From the NCBI GenBank assembly GCA_036562265.1, contig DATCKS010000485.1, forward strand, positions 1-12,585: a stretch of DNA of 12,585 nt. Reading direction: 5' to 3'. Source of the stretch: DASVDK01 sp036562265 [NCBI: Thermodesulfobacteriota bacterium]. Its GTDB lineage: Bacteria; DASVDK01. The notes under the pieces were generated by a model. It saw only the letters and a list, made by a program, of their open reading frames with translations, ran no database searches and had not been told where the DNA came from. Position numbers and translations under genes: made by a program. Below are positions 6,121 through 12,585 of the stretch, one piece after another (position 1 is the stretch's first letter; the number at the start of each line of letters is the position of its first letter).

Positions 6121-7688
6121 GTCTGACGAGAGAAGTCGCCCGGTTCGTCCACACCACTCGCCTCGCCGACATCCCGGACGAGGTCCAGACGCTCGCGAAG
6201 TCCTACATCCTCGACGGGCTCGGCGTCGCCCTCGCGGGATCCACGGAGCCCTGCTGCAAGATCGCGCTCAAGCACTACCAGGCGCAGGCGCCGAAGGGGC
6301 AGGCGTGGGTGATCGGGCAGCCGGTGCGGATGCCGGCGGAGATCGCGGCGTTCCTGAACGGCATGGCGGCGCATGCCATGGACTACGACGACACCCAGCT
6401 GTCGACGTCGAAGGACGCCGTGTACGGCCTCCTCACGCACCCGACGACGCCGGTCCTCAACGCCGCCTGGGCGGCCGCCGAGGTGGCGGGCAAGGGGGGC
6501 AAGGAGCTGCTCGAGGCGTACATCCTCGGGGTCGAGATCGAGTGCCGGCTCTCCGACGCCATGAGCCCCAAGCACTACCAGAACGGCTTCCACTCCACCG
6601 GCACCGTGGGGCACCTCGGCGCCGCCATGGCGGCCGGCAAGCTCCTCGACTGCACCGAGGACGAACTGGTCCACTCGCTCGGGCTCGCGGCGAGCATGGC
6701 GGCCGGGCTTCGCGAGAACTTCGGGACGATGACCAAGCCGTTCCACGCCGGCCGGGCCGCCGGCAACGGCCTGCTCGCCGTCCTTCTCACGAAGCGCGGC
6801 TTCACCTCCACGGACGTGATCCTCGAGGCGCGCCGCGGCTTCTTCCACGCCTTCGGCCAGGGCAACCCGTACGAGGCGTCCAAGGTCGAGGGGCGGTTCG
6901 GCAAGCCGTACTTCTTCATCGAGCCGGGCATCGCCATCAAGCCGTACCCCTCGGGCTCGCTCTCGCACCCGGCCCAGGACGTGATCCTCGAGCTGGTGAA
7001 GACGCACGACATCAAGCCGGAACAGGTCGAGAAGATCGACGTCGGCACCAACTCGAACATCCCCAACGCCCTCATCTACCCGATGCCGACCACGGAGCTC
7101 GAGGGGAAGTTCTCCATCCCCTTCTGCATGGCCATCGCCGTCGTCGAGCGCAAGGCCGGCATCGCGCAGTTCACCACGGAGAAGGTGCGCGACCCGAGGG
7201 TCGTGGAGATCATGAAGCGCACCACCCTCTACGTGGATCCGGAGATGGAGCGGCTCGGCTTCGACCTGGCGCGCTCGGTCGTCAAGGTGCGCCTCAAGGA
7301 CGGCCGCGTCATCGAGGGGCGGGCCGACCGGGCGCACGGCACCCCGCCCGACCTGCTCTCCTTCGACCAGCTCGCCGAGAAGTTCCGCGACTGCGCGCGC
7401 CTCGCCGTGACGAAGGAGCAGGCGGAGCGGGCCATCGAGGCGGTCCGCCACATCGAGACGGTCGGCCGGATCTCGACGTTCCTCGCCGGGCTCGCCGGTA
7501 AGGGGGCCGCGCGGGCGGCCAGGCCGGCACGGCCGGCGGCCCGGAAGGGCGGCGCGAAGGCGGCTTCCGCGCGCAAGGCCGCGCCGAAGCGGGCCGCCGC
7601 GAAGAAGGCCGCCGCGAAGAAGGCGCCGGCTCGAAAGGCCGCGGCGCGCAGGCCCGCTCGCCGCTCCGCGGCGTCGCGGAGCCGGTAG
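6117..7688 (+). CDS. MmgE/PrpD family protein 1, with Lys/Ala/Arg-rich C-terminal tail
   Basis: 523 residues: a ~460-residue MmgE/PrpD enzyme plus a 62-residue basic tail. The family includes 2-methylcitrate dehydratase and cis-aconitate decarboxylase, acting on small tri- or dicarboxylates in the cytosol. The motif HAMDYDDT is at 86-93. Aligning from memory to human ACOD1, the active-site set appears intact: Asp89, Thr93, a following His-Pro (His108), His159 (GFHSTG), Lys207 (MTKPFHAG) and His284 (YPSGSLSHP). The reaction could be dehydration, decarboxylation or isomerisation. Residues 462-523 contain only basic, Ala, Gly, Pro and Ser residues, with 27 Ala, 13 Arg, 10 Lys and no acidic residue, resembling histone H1-like or AlgP-type tails. 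The start overlaps the gntR stop by four bases, so translation is coupled. Confidence 0.93.
   Translation: MSLTREVARFVHTTRLADIPDEVQTLAKSYILDGLGVALAGSTEPCCKIALKHYQAQAPKGQAWVIGQPVRMPAEIAAFLNGMAAHAMDYDDTQLSTSKDAVYGLLTHPTTPVLNAAWAAAEVAGKGGKELLEAYILGVEIECRLSDAMSPKHYQNGFHSTGTVGHLGAAMAAGKLLDCTEDELVHSLGLAASMAAGLRENFGTMTKPFHAGRAAGNGLLAVLLTKRGFTSTDVILEARRGFFHAFGQGNPYEASKVEGRFGKPYFFIEPGIAIKPYPSGSLSHPAQDVILELVKTHDIKPEQVEKIDVGTNSNIPNALIYPMPTTELEGKFSIPFCMAIAVVERKAGIAQFTTEKVRDPRVVEIMKRTTLYVDPEMERLGFDLARSVVKVRLKDGRVIEGRADRAHGTPPDLLSFDQLAEKFRDCARLAVTKEQAERAIEAVRHIETVGRISTFLAGLAGKGAARAARPARPAARKGGAKAASARKAAPKRAAAKKAAAKKAPARKAAARRPARRSAASRSR
7593..7622 (+). repeat. Two tandem 15-base repeats in the basic tail of MmgE/PrpD 1
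   Basis: GCCGCCGCGAAGAAG occurs twice in direct succession (7593-7607 and 7608-7622), encoding AAAKK twice. Such in-frame repeats allow the tail to change length by slippage or recombination. Confidence 0.85.
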
Positions 7689-7706
7689 GGTAGGACGGAG
7701 GGGCGC

Positions 7707-9077
7707 ATGCCGACCGCGTCGGAGCGACTGGCCGAATTCGCCGTCGGGGTGAGCCTCGACCGTGTGCCGGCCGAGGTCGCCGACAAGGCGCGCCTGATCA
7801 TGCTCGACACGGTCGGCATCGCGCTCGCGGCCTCGACGCGCGACTCCGGGCCGATGGCCATCGCGCTGGCCCGCCAGCTCGGGGGCAAGCCCGAAAGCCA
7901 GGTGATCGGCGCCCCCTTCAAGGTATCGGCCGCGAACGCCGTGCTCGCCAACGGCACCACGGCCCACAGTCTCGACTACGACGACACCCTCGAGGAGGGG
8001 ATCATCCACGCCGGCTGCTGCGCCGCGACGACGGCGCTCGCGGTCGGCGAGGCGGTCGGGGCGTCGGGACGCGCCGTGCTCGAGGCGGCGATCGCCGGCG
8101 TCGAGGTCATGGGCACGCTCGGCGTCGTGGCGCCCGGCCGCTTCCACGCGCGCGGGTTCCACCCGACCTCGGTCACCTCCGCCTTCGGGGCGGCGGCCGT
8201 TGCCGGGCGCCTCTACGGCCTCACCGCGGAACAGCTCGTCCACGCCTTCGGCATCGCGGCGAGCCAGGCCAGCGGGATCATCGAGTACCTCGCGGACGGC
8301 TCCTGGACCAAGCAGTTCCACCCCGGCTGGGGGGCGCACGGGGGGATCGTGGCGGCGCTCCTGGCCCGGGAGGGGTTCCGGGCGCCGCGGACCGCCATCG
8401 ACGGGGCGCGCGGCTTCTTCGCGGTCTTCGCGGGGAAGGAGGGGGTCGATCTGTCGCGGATCGAGCGGATCGGGCGCGACTGGCTCCTGCCGAAGTTCGT
8501 CTTCAAGAGCTACCCGTGCGGCTCGATTTCCCACCCCTACATGGACTGCGCCCTGCGCATCAGGCAGCGTCACGCGCCGCGCCCGGAGGACATCGCCGAG
8601 GTCGTCTGCCGGACCCACGAGGGGCCGGTGCCCCGGCTCTGGGAGCCTCTCGCGGACAAGCACCGCCCGGTGACCCCGTACGCCGCGAAGTTCAGCCTGC
8701 CGTACAGCATCGCCACGATGCTCGTGCGCGGCAAGGCGGGGATCGCCGAGTTCGAGGAGCCGGCCATCCGGGACCCCGAGGTGCTCGGGGTGGCGGGCCG
8801 GATCCGCTACGTCATCGACAATACCCTCGAATATCCCAAGCACTTTTCCGGTCACGTACGGGTGATCCTTCGGGACGGCCGTGTCCTCGAGGAGAACCAG
8901 GCACACCCCCGCGGGGGGCTCGAGGACCCGATCCCTCGGGAGGAGATCGAAGCCAAGTTCCGGGCCAACGCGGTCCTCGCCGTTTCGGCGGAGGCCGCGG
9001 ATGCGACCATCGACCGGATGGCCCGGCTCGAGTCGCTGCCGGAAGTCGCCTCCCTCGCGTCCCTCTGGGCGCGATAG
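7707..9077 (+). CDS. MmgE/PrpD family protein 2
   Basis: 456 residues, the normal length for the MmgE/PrpD family, with no tail. It is clearly diverged from the protein encoded just upstream but has the same architecture: a large helical domain with NGTTAHSLDYDDT (ending at Thr94), then the lid domain near the C-terminus. By hand alignment to human ACOD1 the catalytic set is present: Asp90, Thr94, His101 (IIHAG), His152 (GFHPTS), Lys202 (WTKQFHPG) and His276 (YPCGSISHP). It probably acts on a substrate related to that of protein 1, or on the next intermediate. Ribosome site GGAGGGG lies 18 bases after the upstream stop and directly before ATG 7707. tctC follows after 30 bases, so it belongs to the same operon. 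The exact reaction cannot be read from sequence. Confidence 0.93.
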   Translation: MPTASERLAEFAVGVSLDRVPAEVADKARLIMLDTVGIALAASTRDSGPMAIALARQLGGKPESQVIGAPFKVSAANAVLANGTTAHSLDYDDTLEEGIIHAGCCAATTALAVGEAVGASGRAVLEAAIAGVEVMGTLGVVAPGRFHARGFHPTSVTSAFGAAAVAGRLYGLTAEQLVHAFGIAASQASGIIEYLADGSWTKQFHPGWGAHGGIVAALLAREGFRAPRTAIDGARGFFAVFAGKEGVDLSRIERIGRDWLLPKFVFKSYPCGSISHPYMDCALRIRQRHAPRPEDIAEVVCRTHEGPVPRLWEPLADKHRPVTPYAAKFSLPYSIATMLVRGKAGIAEFEEPAIRDPEVLGVAGRIRYVIDNTLEYPKHFSGHVRVILRDGRVLEENQAHPRGGLEDPIPREEIEAKFRANAVLAVSAEAADATIDRMARLESLPEVASLASLWAR

Positions 9078-9107
9078 GCGGCGGACGCGGAACAGGAGGA
9101 AGGTGGT

Positions 9108-10073
9108 ATGCAGCGAATGACGAAGACGGTCGTGGCTGCGGTCATCGGGGCGGCGCTCGCCGTCACCCCCCTGGCCTCGGCGCAGGACAAGTACCCCTCG
9201 AAGCCGATCGTGATGGTCACGCATTCGAGCCCTGGCGCCGGCGGCGACATCTTCCTGCGCCAGCTCGGCAAGCACCTCGAGCCGATCCTCGGGCAGCCGA
9301 TCGTCGTCGAGAACGTCCGGGGCGGCGCGTCGGCCAAGGCGGTCTCCCACGTCGCGACGTCGAAGCCGGACGGCTACACGCTGTACGGCTCCACGCCGAC
9401 CATGCTCCAGACGCCGCTCCTCACCACCACGCAGCACTCGTACAAGGATCTCAAGCCGGTCGCGAACGTCTTCCTCGACCCGATGGTCCTGTACGTCAAG
9501 GCCGACAGCCCCTACAAGTCCCTGAAGGACGCCGTCGAGGACGCGCGGCGTAACCCCGGCAAGAAGAAGTGGGGGGCGGCCACGCCCGGCTCGGTCGAGC
9601 ACATGCTCGTCCACAACATGGCGAAGACCGCGAACATCAAGGTCACCCCGGTCACGTTCGAGGGGGGCGGTGACCTGCTCGTCGCGGTCCTCGGCGGCGC
9701 GGTCGACCTCGGCATCGGCGAGCCTGGCGAGCTGGTCTCGCAGGTCGAGAGCAAGCAGGTGCGCATCCTCGCGTCCTTCACGGACGAGCCGCTCCCCGGC
9801 GCCGACTACCCGACGGCCAAGCAGCAGGGCTTCGACATCGTGGTCGTGAAGTTCCGCGGCCTGCTCGGCCCGAAGGGGATGCCGGACCAGGTGGTCCGGA
9901 CGCTCGAGGACGCCGTCAAGAAGGCGCTCGAGTCGCCGGAGTACAAGCGGTACATCGAGCAGGTGAAGCTGATCCCGAGGTTCATGCCCTCGGACGAGTA
10001 CCAGAAGTTCCTCGACGACATGAACCGGCAGCTCACGGAGTACCTGCAGGAGATCGGCGTCAAGAAGAGCTGA
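9108..10073 (+). CDS. tctC: Tripartite tricarboxylate transporter substrate-binding protein (TctC/Bug family)
   Basis: 321 residues, standard for Bug-type periplasmic binding proteins. A Sec signal peptide (Lys6, a hydrophobic core, cleavage likely after Ala25 in LASA|QDKYPSK) sends it to the periplasm. The mature start YPSKPIVMVTHSSPGAGGD, then LGQPIVVENVRGG and SKPDGYTLYGS match the family's conserved first domain. AATPGSVEH and GGAVDLGIGEPGELV are in the second. These proteins close like a Venus flytrap around a carboxylate and deliver it to the TctA/TctB membrane complex. Start ATG 9108 has AGGAGG eight bases upstream. An ATG at 9117 is a less likely alternative. A GC hairpin follows the gene before tctB. 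The ligand is unknown, and the neighbouring MmgE/PrpD enzymes point to a di- or tricarboxylate. Confidence 0.94.
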   Translation: MQRMTKTVVAAVIGAALAVTPLASAQDKYPSKPIVMVTHSSPGAGGDIFLRQLGKHLEPILGQPIVVENVRGGASAKAVSHVATSKPDGYTLYGSTPTMLQTPLLTTTQHSYKDLKPVANVFLDPMVLYVKADSPYKSLKDAVEDARRNPGKKKWGAATPGSVEHMLVHNMAKTANIKVTPVTFEGGGDLLVAVLGGAVDLGIGEPGELVSQVESKQVRILASFTDEPLPGADYPTAKQQGFDIVVVKFRGLLGPKGMPDQVVRTLEDAVKKALESPEYKRYIEQVKLIPRFMPSDEYQKFLDDMNRQLTEYLQEIGVKKS

Positions 10074-10083
10074 TCCGATCCGT

Positions 10084-10113
10084 CGGCGGGGCCGGCGACG
10101 GCCGGCCCCGCCG
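10084..10113 (+). terminator. 13-bp GC hairpin between tctC and tctB (partial terminator or mRNA stabiliser)
   Basis: CGGCGGGGCCGGC (10084-10096) pairs perfectly with GCCGGCCCCGCCG (10101-10113) across the four-base loop GACG, eleven bases after the tctC stop. No U-tract follows, so it is more likely to protect the upstream mRNA or cause partial termination than to end the operon. Either would yield more binding protein than membrane subunits. Confidence 0.6.
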
Positions 10114-10173
10114 CTCCTCTGCCAACGCGTTGTCGACCCGGCACGCACACCCGAGCACAGGAGCACGCCATCC

Positions 10174-10632
10174 ATGGCCCTCGTCGATCGCCTGACCGGT
10201 CTCCTCCTGGTGGGGCTCGCGGTCGCCTACTACCGCCTGGCCGGCGAGATCGAGGTCGGTCTCGCGAGCGACCTCCTCGGGCCGCAGTACTTCCCGAAGC
10301 TCCTCGCCGTGGCGCTCGGCCTGTCGAGCGCGTGGCTCGTCGTCCGGTCGTTCCGGCCGGCCGCGCGTCGCAACGAGCCGGTGCGGGCTGAGGCCGAGCG
10401 GCTCGCCAACCTCTGGATCGCCCTCGGGCTCACCGTCGTCTACCTGATCCTGCTGCCGCACGTGGGCTTCCTGCTGCTCACCCCGGTGCTCCTCGGAGCG
10501 TTCGTCTGGGTGCTCGGCTACCGGCGGTGGGTCCCCCTCGTCGGCACGGCGGTCGGGGTGAGCGTGGCGCTGTGGGTCGTCTTTGCCTGGCTCCTCGGGG
10601 TCCGGTTGCCGCCGGGCCTCCTGGACGCCTAG
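10174..10632 (+). CDS. tctB: Tripartite tricarboxylate transporter small membrane subunit TctB
   Basis: 152 residues, the usual size of TctB. Hydrophobic segments are visible at about residues 6-22, 40-58, 78-108 (probably two spans with HVGFLL between them) and 115-142, giving the four-to-five-span pattern of the family. The loop after the first span carries LLGPQYFPKLLA, the characteristic G-P-x-x-F/Y-P element of TctB proteins. It forms the small integral subunit that pairs with TctA for sodium- or proton-driven uptake. Start ATG 10174 has AGGAG ten bases upstream. The gene ends 16 bases before tctA. Sequence conservation in TctB is low, so identification rests on size, topology, this motif and the position between tctC and tctA. 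Confidence 0.9.
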   Translation: MALVDRLTGLLLVGLAVAYYRLAGEIEVGLASDLLGPQYFPKLLAVALGLSSAWLVVRSFRPAARRNEPVRAEAERLANLWIALGLTVVYLILLPHVGFLLLTPVLLGAFVWVLGYRRWVPLVGTAVGVSVALWVVFAWLLGVRLPPGLLDA

Positions 10633-10648
10633 GAGAGCCGGAGGCCTC

Positions 10649-12145
10649 GTGCTTGAGTTGTTCGCCATCGGATTCGCCGAGGCGCTGAAGCCGTACTCGC
10701 TCCTGGCGATGGCGGCCGGCGTCACCTGGGGCATCATCGGCGGCGCGCTGCCCGGCATTTCGGGCTCGATCGCCATGGCGCTCCTGTTGCCGTTCACCTT
10801 CGGGATGCCGTCGTCGGCGGCGCTCATGATGCTCGCCGGGGTCTACATCGGCGCCATGTACGGCGGGTCGATCACCGCGATCCTCATCCGCACCCCCGGT
10901 ACGCCCGGCGCGGCCATCACGATCATCGACGGCTACGAGCTGCAGCGGCGGGGCGAGGGGGCCAGGGCGCTCGGCATCTCGCTCGTGACCGGCTTCTTCG
11001 GCGGCGTGGCGAGCGTCCTCATCCTGGTCTTCCTCGCGATCCCGCTGTCGCGGGTGGCGCTCGCCTTCCAGGCGGCGGAGTACTTCGCGCTCGGCTTCTT
11101 CGGCCTCTGCCTGATTTCCAGCCTCGCCGGCAAGGAGCAGCTCAAGGGGCTCATCTCCGGCCTCGTCGGGCTCATGTTCGCGACGATCGGGACCGACCCG
11201 TTCTCGGGCACCCCGCGCTTCACGCTCGGCAACGTGAACCTCATCGGCGGCATCGAGCCGATCGTCGCCATCATCGGGCTCTTCGCCGTCTCCGAGATCT
11301 TCCAGCAGGTCACGGAGACGACGGCGTGGGAGAAGTTCAAGGGGAAGGCGCGGACGGTGCTGCCGACCTGGTCGGAGCTTCGCCGGCTCACGCCGGCGAT
11401 GATCATCGGCACGATCGTCGGCACCCTCGAAGGGCTCCTGCCGGGCGGCGGCGGTTCGGTCGCGTCCTTCATCGCCTACAACGAGACCCGGCGCTGGTCG
11501 AAGCACCCCGAGGAGTTCGGACACGGGTCCATCGAGGGGGTCGCGGCGCCGGAGACGGCGAACAACGTCGTCACCGGCACCGCCCTGATCCCGCTCCTCA
11601 CCTTCGGCATCCCGGGTTCGAACTCGGCGGCGATCTTCCTCGGCGCGATGATGCTCCACGAGCTCCTGCCGGGGCCGACGCTCTTCGAGAAGCGGCCGGA
11701 GGTGGTCTACGGGCTCTTCGCGAGCCTCCTCATCTCGAACGTCTTCATGCTCGTCATCGGCTACCTCGTCCTCAAGCCGTGCGTCCGGCTCGTGAACGTG
11801 CCGAAGCCGCTCCTCCTGAGCGGGATCCTCGGCCTCGTCCTGGTCGGCGCCTACTCGGTGACGAGCGACATCTTCAACGTCTGGCTCGTCCTCGGGATGG
11901 GGCTCCTCGGGTACCTCATGCGGCGCTACCACTTCAACGTCCTCGCGGCGGTCCTCGGGCTCGTGCTCGGCTTCATGGTCGAAGTGAACTTCCGACGGGC
12001 GCTGGTGCTGTCGGGCGGCGACTACCTGACGTTCGTGGAGCGCCCGATCAGCGCGATCCTCCTCTTCTTCGCGCTCGTCACGCTGCTCCTGCCGCTCTGG
12101 CGGCGCTTCCGGGAGCTGAAGGAGCAGGCAGGCGAGGCGGCGTAA
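10649..12145 (+). CDS. tctA: Tripartite tricarboxylate transporter large permease subunit TctA
   Basis: 498 residues with about eleven or twelve hydrophobic spans, matching the ~500-residue permease of TTT systems. The family signatures are clear near the N-terminus: GGALPGISGSIAMALLLPFT, MLAGVYIGAMYGGS, AILIRTPGTPGAA and IDGYELQRRGEGARALG. The equivalent motifs of the inverted second half are EGLLPGGGGSVASFIAYNE, GVAAPETANNVVTGTALIPL and LTFGIPGSNSAA. It carries the substrate across the inner membrane together with TctB after delivery by TctC. I take the GTG at 10649, with GGAGG four bases upstream, as start. It gives LELFAIGFAEAL, as in relatives. An in-frame start near 10583 lies inside tctB and would add an Arg/Ser-rich head. 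The stop is three bases before the next ATG. Confidence 0.95.
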   Translation: MLELFAIGFAEALKPYSLLAMAAGVTWGIIGGALPGISGSIAMALLLPFTFGMPSSAALMMLAGVYIGAMYGGSITAILIRTPGTPGAAITIIDGYELQRRGEGARALGISLVTGFFGGVASVLILVFLAIPLSRVALAFQAAEYFALGFFGLCLISSLAGKEQLKGLISGLVGLMFATIGTDPFSGTPRFTLGNVNLIGGIEPIVAIIGLFAVSEIFQQVTETTAWEKFKGKARTVLPTWSELRRLTPAMIIGTIVGTLEGLLPGGGGSVASFIAYNETRRWSKHPEEFGHGSIEGVAAPETANNVVTGTALIPLLTFGIPGSNSAAIFLGAMMLHELLPGPTLFEKRPEVVYGLFASLLISNVFMLVIGYLVLKPCVRLVNVPKPLLLSGILGLVLVGAYSVTSDIFNVWLVLGMGLLGYLMRRYHFNVLAAVLGLVLGFMVEVNFRRALVLSGGDYLTFVERPISAILLFFALVTLLLPLWRRFRELKEQAGEAA

Positions 12146-12148
12146 GCG

Positions 12149-12585
12149 ATGGGCACCCTGGCCGAACGTCTCGCCGCGGCCGCCGTCGGGACGCGGTGGG
12201 GGGACATCCCTGCCGACGTCGTCGCGAAGGCGAAGCTCTGCACGCTGGACCAGCTCGGCGTCGTCCTGGCCGCATGGCCCGAGGCGTCGACGCAGGCGCT
12301 CTGGGCGCACGTGCAGGAAATGGGGGTGGGGGAGCCGCAGGCGACCGTGGTCGGCTCCGGGCGGCGCGCCTCGGTCGCGCACGCGACCCTCCTCAATGCC
12401 GCCATGGGGCACTCGCTCGAGCTCGAGGACCACCACAGCCACACCCGGTCGCTCAACCACCCCGGCGTCTGTTCCATCCCGCCGGCGCTCGCCATGGGGG
12501 AGTGGCGGCGCGCGGCCGGCCGCGACGTGCTGCGGGCAATCGTCCTCGGCTACGAGGTGGGCAGCCGCCTCTCGCGGGCGATCCC
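12149..12585 (+). CDS. MmgE/PrpD family protein 3, 5' part only (runs off the window)
   Basis: The first 145 residues of a third MmgE/PrpD-type protein, cut by the window end. It opens like its relatives (LAERLAAAAVGTRWGDIPAD, then AKAKLCTLDQLGVVLAA), reaches the family's central region NAAMGHSLELEDHHSHTRS at 83-101, and ends in GYEVGSRLSRAIP, equivalent to the GVEIECRLSDAM stretch of protein 1. The usual DYDDT is replaced by ELEDH, so the positions of the family's active-site Asp and Thr are Glu91 and His95. His104-Pro105 keeps the following His-Pro. The ATG is three bases after the tctA stop, with only a weak GAGGCGG ribosome site, so translational coupling to tctA is likely. It is the seventh gene of the operon. 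Confidence 0.88.
   Translation, partial: MGTLAERLAAAAVGTRWGDIPADVVAKAKLCTLDQLGVVLAAWPEASTQALWAHVQEMGVGEPQATVVGSGRRASVAHATLLNAAMGHSLELEDHHSHTRSLNHPGVCSIPPALAMGEWRRAAGRDVLRAIVLGYEVGSRLSRAI

Noticed and set aside
10130-10140. GTCGAC before tctB as another GntR operator
   Set aside because: Only the common hexamer matches and the flanks are not symmetric. The same hexamer occurs many times inside coding regions here.
5946-10175. A 1409-codon open frame on the minus strand opposite the gntR/prpD/tctC genes
   Set aside because: The translation is Arg/Asp/Glu/His/Leu low-complexity without domains, and the plus strand encodes five recognisable proteins here. Long antisense open frames are expected in G+C-rich DNA because stop codons are rare.
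10478-12460. A 660-codon minus-strand open frame opposite tctB/tctA
   Set aside because: It is an Arg/Glu/Asp-rich shadow of the membrane-protein genes, with no credible start context or domain.
1-12585. CRISPR arrays, tRNA/rRNA genes, transposons or phage genes
   Set aside because: I found no regularly spaced repeats, cloverleaf-like stretches, terminal inverted repeats or transposase/integrase motifs on either strand.

Overview
The window is very G+C-rich (roughly 70% by eye) bacterial chromosomal DNA with dense, short-spaced genes, strong GGAGG-type ribosome binding sites and G/C-ending codons. The gene set is a GntR/FCD regulator, MmgE/PrpD proteins and a tripartite tricarboxylate transporter (TTT) with a Bug-type binding protein. 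It fits a soil or groundwater lineage rich in TTT systems, such as Rokubacteria/Methylomirabilota or a betaproteobacterium. That taxonomic guess is inference from composition and gene content only. I see no rRNA, tRNA, CRISPR array, transposase or integrase.

Left part (1-5300), mixed housekeeping and accessory genes. The minus strand enters with the N-terminal 150 residues of a lipoprotein that resembles a staphylococcal-nuclease fold but lacks the nuclease residues (1-450). A promoter with a perfect TTGACA box then drives a classical SDR oxidoreductase (673-1416) and a closely linked 102-aa protein of unknown function (1418-1726). typA/bipA follows (1856-3730), apparently from a leaderless or near-leaderless start. 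A small VOC/glyoxalase-fold protein converges on it from the minus strand (3754-4140). A coiled-coil lipoprotein gene (4302-5227) carries an apparent one-base deletion near 4463. A strong GC hairpin (5233-5271) closes this part.

Right part (5386-12585), one long co-directional catabolic/transport operon. It runs gntR (5386-6120), MmgE/PrpD 1 (6117-7688, 4-bp ATGA overlap), MmgE/PrpD 2 (7707-9077), tctC (9108-10073), a 13-bp GC hairpin, tctB (10174-10632), tctA (10649-12145), and MmgE/PrpD 3 (12149 to beyond the window edge). The promoter in front of gntR has a perfect CTGTCGACAG palindrome between its -35 and -10 boxes, a good candidate operator for autoregulation.

The likely logic is that the periplasmic binding protein captures a carboxylate and TctA/TctB import it. 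The MmgE/PrpD enzymes (the family of 2-methylcitrate dehydratase and cis-aconitate decarboxylase) then process it, and the GntR protein senses the substrate or a product. The substrate cannot be named from sequence. The most unusual points are three divergent MmgE/PrpD paralogues in one TTT operon, a 62-residue histone-H1-like Ala/Lys/Arg tail on the first of them, and altered active-site positions in the third.
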